The notes below the pieces were generated by a model. That model saw nothing but the letters and a program-made list of their open reading frames with translations. It did not search any database and was not told the origin of the DNA. From the NCBI GenBank assembly GCA_033807695.1, contig CM066300.1, forward strand, positions 2,790,001 to 2,854,000: a stretch of DNA of 64,000 nt. The letters are read 5' to 3'. Position numbers and translations under genes: made by a program. Source of the DNA: Daedaleopsis sinensis (lineage: Eukaryota; Basidiomycota; Agaricomycetes; Polyporales; Polyporaceae). Shown one piece after another: positions 34,635 to 46,314 of this stretch. The stretch's first letter is position 1; the number at the start of each line of letters is the position of its first letter.

Positions 34635-37204
34635 ATGTCTGACGACCAAGCCAACGCCTCCGCTCAGGGCTCGCAGGACTTGTTCGGCGATACTACCCCG
34701 GCAGGTCGGGAGAGGTTGCAGGGTATACTGAACGGTGCGTTGACTTACGCGTGTTTTGTACTGCTGCATTGCTGAGATGAACTAGCTATCCTCGAACTAC
34801 AGGGAGTTAGCACTAGCCATAGCGATGGAACCAGTGTCTCTGCCAGTCTCACGACCGATGACCTCCAACGTCTATTGACGCTCTTCGGTGCGCGAGATAC
34901 AGGCGATGGAAACGTACAAATAAGCCTTGACCCGGAAGATGACGACGACTATCCGGACTATATTGATGATGAAGAGGAGGAGGAGGAAGAGGAAGAAGAA
35001 CACACACACTCGCGCGCCTCGTACGGGGTCGGTTGGGGCTCTCGGATGCCTCCATGGAAGCGTGCGGAATGGTGGCCGCAAGTCAAGGAGCCGCAGAAAG
35101 AAGGACTAACATTGCTATTGAACGGGGAGTTTGGGCGAGTCATGCATCAGCATAGGTCGCGCGAAGGGCATCAGAATGTGACCCGTAATATTCTCAAGAG
35201 AGGGACGAGCTCCCGTCCAACATACAAGGAAGACATTACAAGCGTACGAGGCTTCTCATCCTCCGCACATATATACTAAACTCTTTCAAGGATATCCTCC
35301 CGAATACAAACGGCACTGCTGTAGCATCTTATGGTGCCAATGCATACGTTGGACAATTCTCGTCTGGTACGTTCGTACCGTCTCTAAACAGCTCATTCTC
35401 ACTAAATGCTCTGCAGATTCCGCGTTCTACTATACCTGCGTCAGGAGTGAGTGTTTCCTGCCGCGGTCATGAAAGTGCTTGCAATTAAACGCATGATTTC
35501 AGACTTCCGACTGCATGTCTACGACACGACAGCACCTCTGAAGCCAGGTCGGACTCGTGAATCAAGTGATGGGCACTCGACTACGATGGAAGTCATCAAA
35601 ACAATTCAAGCTGCTCCCGGAAACTGGACCATAACAGACTCGCATCTGAGCCCTGACAATCAAAGGTGATTCGCTGAAACAGGTGGTTCCTGCGGCGCAC
35701 TTACGCTCAGTGTGATAGGATGATTTACGCATCAATAGTAAGCACCATGGTGCTCTTGTATGCTCGTTGTCCTCAGGTGTCGTTTCCAGTCACCTACTGT
35801 ACACATGACTTCCACCCTAGACTCCTCAACAGAACAGATACCTATATCGTTCAGTGACCCCACCCCTGAGCGAGCACGCCGTGGTTGGAACTCCTATCTT
35901 GGCGAGGATATGTTCGGTATCTGGAGCTGCAAATTCTCCGCCGACGGCAACGAAGTAATCGCTGGCGGTAGTAGAATGATTTTTGGTACGTCTTCCTTAC
36001 CCCGGAAGTGACTATCCGCTAATAAAGCCTCAGTTTACGATCTCATCGCCAATCGACGGACGGTCAAGATATTCGGGCACAACGATGATGTTAATACTTG
36101 CTGTTGGGCCGATACAGCTTCTGGGAACGTACTCATAAGTGGATCCGACGATAGCTTCGTCAAAGTTTGGTGAGTAGACTGTTCTGTTCGCCTATGGCAT
36201 AACACAGCTCAATATGATGGTCTCATACATAGGGACCGTCGATCACTCGCTGCAACGCGGAAGCCATCGGGTGTCCTCATTGGACACACTGAGGGCATTA
36301 CTTACGTCTCTGCCAAAGGTGATGGACGCTATGTGATTTCAAACGGGAAAGACCAAATACTACGCCTCTGGGATCTGCGCATGATGCGCAGCAACTCAGA
36401 ATTTGAGAGTGTTGCAAACGATAACTACGGGATCCCCCACTTCGACTATAGGTGCGCTTCCGCAATACCTTTGTTATACTTTCTCTAACTGCTATGCAGA
36501 TCTGAGGAGTACCCTCGCCCCAAATACAAGCGGCATCCACTCGACTGCAGTGTCATGCAATACACTGGACACGAGGTACTCCGCACGCTCATTAGGTGCC
36601 ACTTCAGTCCCGCAGAGACAACGGGCCAGCAATACATCTACTCCGGGTCTTCGGATGGTCGGATACACGTACGAATCTTGGCAGTGCCAGTTGTGCCTCC
36701 TAGCTGACGCTATGGTAGATTTGGTCCCTCGACGGAAGGGTGGTCAACGTACTTGACCGCTCGTACACCTCGCCGATGGATTATGACCCGTCTGGTCCTG
36801 AACCTCAATCTGTCACTCCTTCCCGCGTTACTCCTTGCGTGCGGGACGTTAGTTGGCATTCCGAGGTCGGTCAACCAGTTCTCCCATGAACTATAATATC
36901 TCACGCCACTTCTGCAGCAACCCATATTGATGAGCACGGGCTGGTTGGGTCGCCGTTGGGGTACCTCAGAGGGCAGCGTGATAGCACGGCACGAGGTGAG
37001 TTCGTCAGACAATGACAACAATTGCTCGTCGAGCCGACTTAATCATGCACATAATAGTGGAAGGGTCTTTCAAAGTCTAGAGGTGGACTGGAGGACTGGG
37101 TTGAAAAACAGAAAGCCGAAGGTACGGAGCGTTCCAAACGCAATGCACGCCAGGGCATGCCCGGGTCCTTCAAGCTTAGCGAAGGATCATCGGATGACGA
37201 CTAG
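34635..37204 (+). CDS. WD40 protein of DCAF11/LEC14B type (CUL4-DDB1 substrate receptor candidate)
   Basis: ATG is at 34635 (MSDDQANASAQGSQDLFGDT). An acidic run (DDDDYPDYIDDEEEEEEEEE at about 34936-34998) precedes the basic GWGSRMPPWKRAEWWPQVKE block. The WD40 part includes GMFGIWS-like EDMFGIWSCKFSADGNEVIA, GHNDDVNTCCWADTASGNVL, SDDSFVKVWDRRSL, GHTEGITYVSAKGDGRYVIS, DQILRLWDLRMM, and YIYSGSSDGRIHIWSLDGRV. The linker FDYRSEEYPRPKYKRHPLDC is typical of DCAF11. Two WDxR boxes (WDRR, WDLR) are the kind used to bind DDB1. It stops at 37204 after a serine/aspartate tail. There are about nine introns. The family match is good; the ubiquitin-ligase role is inferred from the family. Confidence 0.88.
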
Positions 37205-37486
37205 CATCGAAACCTTGGCCGGTAGGGCCCAGGCGTCGATCGTGTTTGCTTGAACCTACCTCCCGTAGAAAACGTTGTTATTGTACTATCACACCATCTC
37301 TACTGTTGCATCATGTATACTAGTCCGGAATTCGAAGTGCTTCACTTTGCAGTCGTTCATCGTTAAACATACCCGGTATTGCCCGATTCTAGAGGGCACC
37401 GCAGTTGTGGCTGTACCGTATGGCCATGGCCCTCTCTTATTCCCCAACCACTTCCTAGCATTCACGATACTCACGCAATTGCACTC

Positions 37487-38489
37487 ATGCTCATCACCTC
37501 TGACAAGCAAGCGAAGCTGTCATCCATTCCACCACTAGAAGTGGAACTGAACAACTATGGCTTCCCTCATGGATACTTTCTACTGCGTTCGGTTGGGACT
37601 GAACGCGTTCTCGACGTTAGCCAAGGCTTCAAGGAGGATGGAACACCGATCATCTTATGGCCTGCAACTGAAACCTCACTGGTCGAATGTAGGTTGTCTG
37701 TAGCATTGTGCATGGCAAGCGTTGATAACAGTTGGGGAACAGCAATGAGACGGCCGGAAGCCGGCAATCAGGTTCGTTATCCAGTTCACCTCTCGATGAG
37801 AAACACCGCTGATCAGCATATCACAGGTCTTTTTCGTCGACACTTCTGGAGCGTTGTGCTCTAGGTCTGCAGGACATGCTATTGATATCGAGGGTATGTC
37901 CAGAACTGCAGCACTATTCTTGGAATGAAATACTCAAGAGCACACAGACGAGAACCTCGTCCTCCGCCACAGACGACCGGTAACCCTTCCTTTCCCGAAT
38001 GCGTACTCGCATCCTCTCCCCCGCTTTGCCTACCATCCGGGGACGAAGGAGATCACGGTCGCGTTCGCGGCCGACCCATCGTACCCAGCGTCTCCGACGT
38101 CCCAGCGCGAGAGTAGCTCCGCAGCTTGGAAGGAGAAGGAGTACTATCTAAGCTCTGTGCCCGTGCGGAAGCCTCCCACACTGATCGACAATGCATCCGC
38201 CCTCTTCACTTCCGCCATGGCGGGGCCTATGGCGCTGTTTGGCGGCAAGAAGACGAACGCGACGCCCGAAGAGGTGTTCGACGGGGAGATTGACCTGACG
38301 GAAGGCGAACTGGCGGAGCAGGATCGGAACGAGGCTGAGGAAGTCGACGACTCGCCCGACCTGCTGCGCCAGGTGAAGGTCGTAGCGCTCACCCCGGAGG
38401 AGGTAGTGTGCGCGAGCGAGACTGCGAAGCTGCGTCGCCAGTGGGAGATCCTGCCGCTCAGGGCTACGAAACACCGCACAGGAATGTGA
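37487..38489 (+). CDS. Beta-trefoil (ricin B-like) domain protein
   Basis: ATG is at 37487 (MLITSDKQAKLSSIPPLEVE). The N-terminal half looks like a beta-trefoil fold: GYFLLRSVGTERVLDVSQGF followed by KEDGTPIILWPATETSLVE, then after introns RRPEAGNQVFFVDTSGALCS and RSAGHAIDIE. These are repeat units with the W/Q-x-W/F spacing of carbohydrate-binding (CBM13-like) proteins. The C-terminal half (from about 38150) is acidic and mostly helical, with PMALFGGKKTNATPEEVFDG and ELAEQDRNEAEEVDDSPDLL, and ends at 38489. No signal peptide is seen, so it is probably cytosolic. Similar proteins are common in Agaricomycetes; ligand and role are unknown. Confidence 0.7.
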
Positions 38490-38901
38490 CCACACGTGTT
38501 CAGCTAGCTTTGGGGCTGCTTCTGGATCGATATCTGTTGTATACTAGTTGTGCTATGTTGGGGCTTCTCTTGATTAGCTTGCTGATTTTAGGATACTCAG
38601 CTCACATGTTGTTTTAGTCCTGTTGAATGTCAAGTCGCTCGTCCGTGTGCAGCCGTAGCGCCTTCTTTGGAGGATCCCCACTGGACGAGACGAGACGCTC
38701 ATGGACACGACTTCTTCCTGTTCTTCCCCGCAGAGCACTTCTGGCCTTCTGCGAGTGGGGCGAAGATAACGAAAATATCGCCTGTAGTCTCACGCAGCTT
38801 CCTTCGTGTCCCACGTGCTCCGTCAGTTTGCGTAGAATCTCCACCAGACTCTGGCACAAACCACTACTACCCCCGCCGTACGTTTTCACTCGCTCTTCGC
38901 C
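38490..38901. other. Spacer before the agmatinase gene
   Basis: About 410 bases holding the 3' UTR of the beta-trefoil gene and the agmatinase promoter. No supportable gene. Confidence 0.5.
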
Positions 38902-40599
38902 ATGTCCAGACTTTCTTCCGTCACAGGGATCCTATTCGTTCTCGCGAACGTGTGCTCCATCTATTCTCATAGTGCAGGACACAACCACGACTCGCAATTG
39001 CCCTTAGCGAATGTACAGGAATTCGCTCAGTCAGGCGCGTCTGGATCACAGACATGGCTCGAGAAGTACGGCAAACAGATAGACCAGCCTTTCTCCGGAC
39101 CCTTATCCTTTTCGCATCTTCCATATGCACGATGCCTGGAAGATGAGAGTGTGGAGTTCGACATCGCAGTCCTAGGCATGCCCTTCGACACTGCAGTCAC
39201 CTACCGACCAGGTGCCCGCTTCGGACCCTACGCCATTCGGTCGGGAAGTAGAAGACAGCGCGAGGCCCGAGGCTACACGCTAGCATGGAAACTCAACCCT
39301 TACGAGCTCGGGTCCAGGATCATGGACTGCGGAGATGTGAGTGCTGAGCCCTCGAGTCTGTAGGCACCATGCTAACCGTTCCTTCGGTTCCAGGTTCCCG
39401 TCAACCCGTTTGACAATGCTTTGGCAGTGGACCAGATGGAAGTCGCGTACTCCTCGCTGCTGGCACGTTCCCCTGTCGGAGGGATGTCCACCAAGGCGTC
39501 AGTGACCAAGAAATTCGCAAAAGATGGTCAACAACACCCTCGAGTCATCAGGTGGGCGCCGCAGTACACGTAAATGCGAGCGTGCCCCCGATACTAACAT
39601 GCCAATCGGAAGCCTCGGCGGAGACCATACTATCGTGCTTCCGATCCTGCGTGCGCTCAACAAGGTCTACGGGCCCGTCTCTGTCATTCACTTCGATGCG
39701 CACCTGGACACATGGCAGGGGTACCCCGGATCGGTCACCGAACAGTCGACGGTTACACACGGGACGTTCTTCTACCTCGCTAAAGAGGAGGGCCTGATGA
39801 CGAACACCAGCATCCATGCCGGCATCCGCACCAAGCTTGCTGTACGTGAGGTGTGATACGGTAGTGCCGTAGCGAGCTCATCCTGCGTTGTGTTAGGGCG
39901 AGTCTGACCTGGTGAACGACGCCGAGGTCGGGTTCCAGCTCATCTCCACGGACGACATCGACGACTACGGCGTCGCCGAGATCATCAGGCGCATCCGCGC
40001 CCGCGTCGGCGACTCGCCCGTCTATTTGAGGTGCGCTCGGTCCAGGCGTCGTTTGAATTCATGCTCCCAGTCTGTCATGCTGAAACCTTGGGCAGCCTCG
40101 ACATCGATGTGATAGGTGACCGGCGCGATTTTCTCTGCATTCAGATTCGTTGGCGTTGACGTGGGTTCCCGCTTAAATTTCAGACCCAGGCCTCGCGCCC
40201 GCTACAGGAACACCAGAGGCGGGTGGATGGACGACCCGTGAGGTCAAGCGGATCCTCCGCGGGCTCGCGGGCTTGAACTTCGTGTAAGTCGACCCGAGCC
40301 TGTGCCCACTGAGAGCAACTACCGCGCTACTGACACGTGTGTGGGTCTTGTTTCTTTGCACAGCGGCGCAGACATCGTGGAGGTCGCACCCGCCTATGAC
40401 AATGGTATGTGCTGCGCTCATCATCCGAGCGGGCAAGTCTCACCGTCTCGACATTGATCATCGATGCTATGGCACACATGTAGCGGAAATCACGGGTATT
40501 GCTGCTGCGGACATCGTCCACGACTTCTTGTCGATGTTCCTGTCCTCCGAACCCCCCAAACCACACAGCCCTTGGGCCCCTGCCAAGGACGAGCTGTGA
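38902..40599 (+). CDS. Agmatinase / ureohydrolase with signal peptide
   Basis: This is a manganese-dependent ureohydrolase of the arginase family, most like agmatinase (agmatine to putrescine plus urea). ATG is at 38902. The first residues, [20 protein letters not shown], form a secretory signal peptide. The domain includes [20 protein letters not shown], the metal ligand sites [11 protein letters not shown] and [11 protein letters not shown], and across introns [20 protein letters not shown]. Later come [18 protein letters not shown] and [20 protein letters not shown], stopping at 40599. All expected Mn ligands (H of GGDH, D-x-H-x-D of DAHLD, D-x-D of DID) are present. There are six or so introns. 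Location in the secretory pathway or outside the cell is inferred from the signal peptide, and substrate choice within the family is not proved. Confidence 0.9.
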
Positions 40600-40894
40600 A
40601 ACGAAGGTCGAATTCAAAGAAATACACCGGTGTTGAAAACGCTGTACCCCGTTGTAACTTGCAATTGTGCGCAATTTGGGTTCGTAGGTATGCGTTGAAT
40701 GTATTTCTCGTGCGATGCGTGGCAGCCTGGGAAACGTGCTAGTGTACATCTCCAGACCCGTAGCGAGTACCCTTCGTCAGCCAGAGAATAATTATGGCAT
40801 ATAGTAGAACTGTCCGTGTAACAACAAATGAGGTCCATGCGACGTCGCAGATATCGGTCATGAGGAAGATGCGAAGTAGATGAGCGGGACGGGA

Positions 40895-42704
40895 TCAGTG
40901 CTTTGCCCCCCACTGCCCCGGCGGCTGCGCGGTGGCTGCGTCGTACATTGGTGGGCTATCGCTGTACTCCGGCGACTCCACACGTGCTGCGGGCATTGAC
41001 GGGGTCGGATCGCGGGGCCCTCTCGGGCTGATAGGTTGTGGCATGCCCGGAGGCGATGCAACCCTTGTGTTGATGGGTTGTGGCGATGTCGACGGTGCAG
41101 ACGATGTGGTGTACACCGACGACGTAGGAGCAGGGGAGCTGCTGGCGTACTGGGGGTACGATGTGTTGAGTGGGGGTACGACGTTGTTACCGTACCCGTT
41201 ACCGGCAGGACTCGTTGGAGGGTAGGATGTTGGTGTGGGGCGGTAGGGATTTGTGTTTGGACCGCCGCTTGGCGGTGGCGACTGCGCACCGTACATGTAG
41301 CCCATCGCATTGTAGGAATCGGCATTGAATGTTGTCTGGGGCTGTTGCGCCGCGTAGGGGTCTGACACGTTACGATAGTCTGGTTGGTAGGTGTCTTGGT
41401 GTGACACTGCCGAATGGTCTTGATAAAAGGTTAGAAAAGGATGTGACAGTATGAACATAGGATTCTCACAGGAGGTCCCGCGAGCAGGGTGACCGTACGA
41501 TGTAGCAGCGCTCGCTTGCTGGTTGTGACCGTACTGAGCAGTCCCAAGATAACCACCAGTGGCGGCACCGGCAGCAGCAGCAGCCGCTGCGCTAGAGGAA
41601 TTGGCATACGGGTCATTGTACAGCGACGGCGCCGCGGTATGCTGGCTACTCTGGCGGACGGGAGAAGGTTGAGAGAGGCCAGGCGAGTTGTTGTAGTACG
41701 CATCCACCGTGCGCGTCCCAGCCGTTCCCTGCGCGTAGCCACCGGCGTATTGAGGCTGTTGGCTACGACCGTAACCCGCGGCGCCCGCACCGATACCGGC
41801 TCCGTTGGAAGGAGCCAGGGAGTGGAGGGGTACGATGCTGTCGCCATCTTCCACGTACATATCATCTTTGGCTGTCAGCGGCTGGCGTTCGGACTCCTGG
41901 AACGCAGGCAAGCCAACTTCTTGTTTGCGCGCAGCCTGGCGAGCCTTCCGGTCTACTTCTGCCTTGACAGCGTCGAGACGCATCTGCTCCGCATACGAGT
42001 TATCGGGAGCAGTGCGGGCCTCTCTGTCTGGACCGCGAGGGCGCCGGCTGATGCAACACCGGCCAAGGCCATAGAAGCAGCCTGCGAAAAATAGGAGGAC
42101 CCAGGCTGCGAGGGTAAGCCATAGAGACATGCCGATCTCTGCGTGTCCACCATCGACGGCGTTGATGCGGCTCTTGGTGAGGAAGAAGAGGACGAGGTCG
42201 AAGATGAAGGCGACGAGTGCGACGGAGGCAGCGAAGCCGGAGATGCAGGTGCTACAGTAGGTCATGGACATCTCGCGCACATGGGCGAGCAACCCAAATA
42301 CAGCGGAGATGCCTGAGAGGAGGAGGGCTACGATATGGAGTACGAGGGCGTATGTGACCCATTTGACAAGGACTTCGGGGATATTGATGCCAGTGTTGTT
42401 CCCGAGCAGACCGTTCACGTCTGTATATGAAGTTGCAGTTGTGCATCGACAGGGCAGTATAGATGTACGCACCAAGCTGATATCCGACAGTAGGCTTAGA
42501 ACACACTTGATCGCTACCTTTCAGTTGCAAACAGTATCCAAGGGTTCCCAAGAGAACGGTTACGTCGACTCTGCTATTGTTGACGGTGGCCTTGAGGAAG
42601 AACATAGACTTGAGAACAGGGACATTGAAAGAGACGACGGCAAGGAGGATCGTCGCGATGAGGGTGACGAGAAACCCAGGGGTTGCCGGGCGGAGGAGAC
42701 CCAT
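40895..42704 (-). CDS. PalI/Rim9-type pH-response membrane protein
   Basis: This is a four-span SUR7/PalI family protein. PalI/Rim9 helps the ambient-pH sensor reach or work in the plasma membrane in the Rim/Pal pathway. ATG is at 42704 (MGLLRPATPGFLVTLIATIL), with the first span directly at the N terminus. A small extracellular loop has TLGYCLQLKGSDQVCSK. Spans two to four lie near VTYALVLHIVALLLSGISAV, GFAASVALVAFIFDLVLFFL and LWLTLAAWVLLFFAGCFYGL. The cytosolic tail makes up more than half the protein. It is rich in Y, Q, P and S and includes a run of eight or so alanines near 41576 (SSSAAAAAAAGAATGG) and repeated NPYRPTP-like motifs. It stops at 40895. Introns lie near 42475 and 41419-41470. 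Confidence 0.85.
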
Positions 42705-43084
42705 CGTCGAGGAGGGCTGAAAAGGTGTGGAGAGAGAAGGGGGCGAAAGATGAGGAAAAGAAAGAGAAAGAGACGAAGGGGAGGCGCTGAGGGATGGAGG
42801 AGGAAGCTGGAGGGAAGGGATTGGGAGATGGGCTGTGCCGCCCTGTGCCGCCGTGCGCAGTGCCCACAGGGACCGGAAGCGGAGCGTCGTGACAACCACT
42901 TCTCAGTATATACTATACAGCAGCCGCCCCGCCGGCCCCGGCGCGCGCGTCCTTCTCCCGCTCACCGTGTCTCGCATAGAGCTCTGTCTGAGGCTGGTCT
43001 GAGCTCCCCGCGTCGGCGCATCGTCTCAGCACACCGTGTTGACCTCAGAAAGCATCATTCGCCACCCCGGCTGTCCTGGTCCCC
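42705..43084. other. Spacer upstream of PalI gene
   Basis: About 380 bases. The first part (42705-42810) is purine-rich on the plus strand, the likely pyrimidine-rich leader of the PalI gene. A TATA-like tatatactatac lies at about 42908. No gene is supportable. Confidence 0.5.
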
Positions 43085-43902
43085 CTACGAGCCGACCCCC
43101 ATCTGCCAGCAGAGTACATGAAAGCCGTCAATGATCTCTCCCGCACTCGTCATCTTCCTCTTCCTCACGCTGTCAACCACCCTGAACCCCAGCTTCTCCA
43201 ACACGCGGATGCTCCCTATGTTTCCTATGATCGTCTCGACGCGTATCCGACGCGCCCCCATCCGTGGTACGACCCACACCTCGAGAAGTGTACGCAGTGC
43301 ACGGCTCATGAGGCCGCGCCCGTGCAAATGTGCTGCCAGGTAATCTACCGCCAGTCATAATTCAGTCAGAATCCTATCAAACGGTGGGTCCTACAGGGAT
43401 GATGTATGTATGTACTCACAGCCTATATGCACCATACAATCTCAGGATCACCGCCCTTCCTGCTCTCATTCCTTGACACCAGGCGCTCTCGATCTTGTTG
43501 GTTTAGCAGGTCAGGAAACCCACATCGAGTGAATTCGATAACCCCGAGAAACGCCTCCGTGCCGTCATCCTGCAACCCTCTCAAGCATCCCACAGGACAT
43601 CCGCTCACAAATGCAAGCGGTCCTCTTGGGCTCTGCTCGTCCGCCACCCGCAGCTCCCTCATCACCATCTCGGAATGGTCCAGCGTCTTCGCAACCCAGT
43701 CTTCGGCATGCACCTCGAGGTAAGGGAACGACGGCCCGTCTAGCCATTTCTTGATCGGGTAATCGTTCAGAATCGCGACTATGTCGCGGACATCTTCTCG
43801 TCGTGGAGGAGTGATGATGACTCGGTCCAGAGGTGCTGAAAGACGAATGTAGGGCTCGCCCGTGTGTGGGTGTCTCTCAAGTGGGTGGAACTGGGAAGAC
43901 AT
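43085..43902 (-). CDS. GNAT N-acetyltransferase (RimJ-like), tandem copy 1
   Basis: This is a GCN5-related acetyltransferase of the RimJ/Acetyltransf_3 style. The start is ATG 43902 (MSSQFHPLERHPHTGEPYIR), chosen because the neighbouring paralogue begins at the equivalent position; an in-frame ATG lies at 43944. The N-terminal part is DRVIITPPRREDVRDIVAIL, followed by GDPEIVWCI just before an intron. The acetyl-CoA motif A is in the next exon: LHGRGLMSRALRTLLEVWVV, then RRIRVETIIGNIGSIRVLEK and LGF. It stops at 43085. The acceptor substrate is unknown. It lies in the same direction as copy 2, with about 400 bases between them. Confidence 0.87.
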
Positions 43903-44298
43903 GCGAGAATGTTGGTGGTAAGAGACAAAGGGGGCCGGTTTCATCCTGTAACCTGATCATGCTTATAGGCCATGGGTCCTTAGTAGGTCCTATTCGCATC
44001 AAACTTGCGTCGTTCATAGAAGAACGCGTCGTCATGCACACAGACAGAAAGCGTGTGATGGAGCGGTAAGACGATAGCTAAGTCAGGATGGTGACATGAT
44101 CATGAAGAACTGAGTAAAACCCTATCCATTTGCAGGCACCCGACTGCAGTTGTGTGAACGAGGAGTCCGGGATCCTGCAGCACCTCGCAGCCCAACATCA
44201 CGCATCTATTCCCATAGACACTGTTGTTTATCGTAAGCGCGGTTGATTCTCCCTTGATTAGTGGCTACGTGGCTTACAGCGAGTTTTCGCCAGGCGCA
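43903..44298. other. Spacer between tandem GNAT genes
   Basis: About 395 bases with the promoter of copy 1 and the 3' UTR of copy 2. Nothing else is recognised. Confidence 0.5.
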
Positions 44299-45120
44299 TC
44301 ACGTTTGCTTCTGTTCAGGGATCTTATACCACAGAATGTGCATGCCCTTGACAATTCGTCCCGTGTTCAGGACTTTGTGAACCGGCACGGTTTTCTCAAA
44401 GACAAATCCGTTCTTCTCGAAAACGCGCCTGCTGCCCATGTTCTCCTCAAAAGTCTCTACACGCACTTGACGCACTCCCATGCGAGGAACGGCCCACTTT
44501 TCAAGCAGCGTTCGGACGACGGCGGACATGATGCCTTTGCCCTGGTGAGAAGCAGCGATGTAGTCTGTGAAGCGTCGTCTGTCAGTTCCTTAACTTCGCG
44601 CATGGGAGTTGTTGTCCAAGTCCATCGCTCACGTGCCTCCGATACACCAAATTATTTCAGGATCGCCGAGTACTCTGGCTGCGTTGGAAGCGGCGAGCGC
44701 CGTCTTCGCCTCCTTGTCCTCCATGTCCGGCCATATCTCGCGCAAGAGCGCGATATCGCCCAAGAAGAGGTCGCTGCCATCCTCGCGGACTTCGCGAATA
44801 GTGCGGACAGGGCATTGTGACACCAGGACTGGCGGCTCATCTGCCCTCTCGATACTCGCGCGTTGAAGCTCTTGGAAGGCTGCGTCCGTACCGGGCTTGA
44901 TGTGGGCAAGCCACGAATCGGCGTGCTCGGGCAGGTAGGGATGAGGGGGGCCTTCCAGCCACAAGTAGACTGCCGGGTCCGTCATGTTCGACAAGATCGC
45001 GGGCGCATCCGATAAGCGTGGAGGGGTGAGGATTATGTTGTCGTGAGGGCTAGAGAGACGCAAGAATGGCTCGCCCGTCTTGGGGTTGAACTCGAGGGGG
45101 TAGAATTGGGTGTTCGACAT
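44299..45120 (-). CDS. GNAT N-acetyltransferase (RimJ-like), tandem copy 2
   Basis: Paralogue of copy 1. ATG is at 45120 (MSNTQFYPLEFNPKTGEPFL), then NIILTPPRLSDAPAILSNMT and LGDPEIIWCI before an intron at the same place as in copy 1. The acetyl-CoA motif A is SHQGKGIMSAVVRTLLEKWA, followed by RQVRVETFEENMGSRRVFEK and NGF. It stops at 44299 after a Q/K-rich end. The shared intron position and matching block order show a local duplication, while many substitutions indicate that it is not recent. Acceptor substrate unknown. Confidence 0.88.
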
Positions 45121-45743
45121 CGTGGTGACTCTGCGCGAAAAGGGTGCCGAGAGGCGAGGAGAGATGGCGAGTCGGGGTGATGGCTATATGTTGTTAAGCT
45201 CAATCGTGCGGTCCGAGCCCGTGAAGTTGCTATAAGGTTGGGTTATAGCGCTACCATGCATTGAGTCACACAACTACAACGCGTGCGGTCAATGCAGTGA
45301 ATGATGCCGTCGGGTTATAGCAGCCGCTGACACGGCGGGCACAGCCTAAAATCCAGTGGCAGGATAGTACTCATCCAATACTGTGCGAGGAGACCTGACT
45401 CGTACCTTTATGGATCTTTGACGGTAGACAAAGCAGTATCCGGAAACATCTGGTATGTGTTACCTTTCTCCACTATCTGATCAGGTAGGTATCCTTTCCC
45501 GCTCATTTCTTGCCATAAAATAGTTGACATACTCAGGGACATGCTTGGAAGCACCAGGATAGGCAGCATTCCGGGCGAATATAGTGTCTTTTGATAGGTC
45601 AGACTGGTTCCTGCATCAACATGTGTCTCTTGTCCAGATCATTTCTGGTCGATTGTTAGTTTACTGCAAAAGGTGGCTTTCTGAGCAGCAGAATAATCCT
45701 CGTTAATCACAGGTGTAAGGTCACATACAAAGCAGCCAGGAAG
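45121..45743. other. AT-rich spacer left of the inverted-repeat element
   Basis: About 620 bases with no supportable gene, AT-richer than the coding regions from about 45380 on. It holds the promoter of GNAT copy 2. Confidence 0.5.
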
Positions 45744-46314
45744 TACTATCATGAGCGGGGTTTTGCAGAAAAATATTGCAAACTTCAGTATCTCCTTCAA
45801 ATGGGGGCGCACACCCTCAATGTTTGGTACGTATATGGCGAATGCCTCAATGAACACTTCTACCGAGTTAGATGGATGTAGCGTCAGAATTGCGAACGCA
45901 AGGGAAGTAAGAACTTACGCGCCCAAAATTTGCATACTTTGCACCGCTGTGCAAACAGCGCCCGAATTGCACATTCTAACTTGACTATGTCATGGCAAAT
46001 GTTCTTCTGAGAGAATCGGGTGCCCCACACACGTATATAACATCCTCAGCACCTCACATGCGAAAACCTACGGTCTAAAGCCTGGTGTACATGGAGGGAT
46101 CTGACGATTGATGGCGCGACAGGGGGGTGTATACAAATGTTTCCCTTTCGTCCGCTCTCCTCCCTTCTATTCAGCTGAATCTATGTGGACATATAGTGCA
46201 TAGACATACTTTAGATTATACCTACGAAACTGTATCATCATCCGTGCAGGGACGGGGGAGATAGCACGGATTTATCAAATTTTGCAATTTTGCAAAACCC
46301 CGCCCATGATAGTA
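45744..46314. mobile_element. TA-flanked inverted-repeat element, MITE-like candidate
   Basis: The left end, CTATCATGAGCGGGGTTTTG at 45746-45765, matches in reverse complement the right end CTATCATGGGCGGGGTTTTG at 46312-46293, with one mismatch in 20. The similarity runs inward, with gaps, through TTGCAAA-type sequence to about 40 bases. Both ends are flanked by TA (45744-45745 and 46313-46314), the target duplication of Tc1/mariner-type elements. The interior of about 570 bases is AT-rich and has no transposase frame. A non-autonomous DNA transposon (MITE) is the best reading; a single pair of ends in one window cannot prove mobility. Confidence 0.6.

Noticed and set aside
41489..42094. Plus-strand frame over the PalI tail
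   Set aside because: It is arginine-rich and antisense to a conserved gene, with no family match.
42264..43121. 285-residue plus-strand frame over the PalI start
   Set aside because: It is antisense to the conserved PalI membrane region and is very rich in R, E and G, as expected of a shadow of purine-rich sequence.
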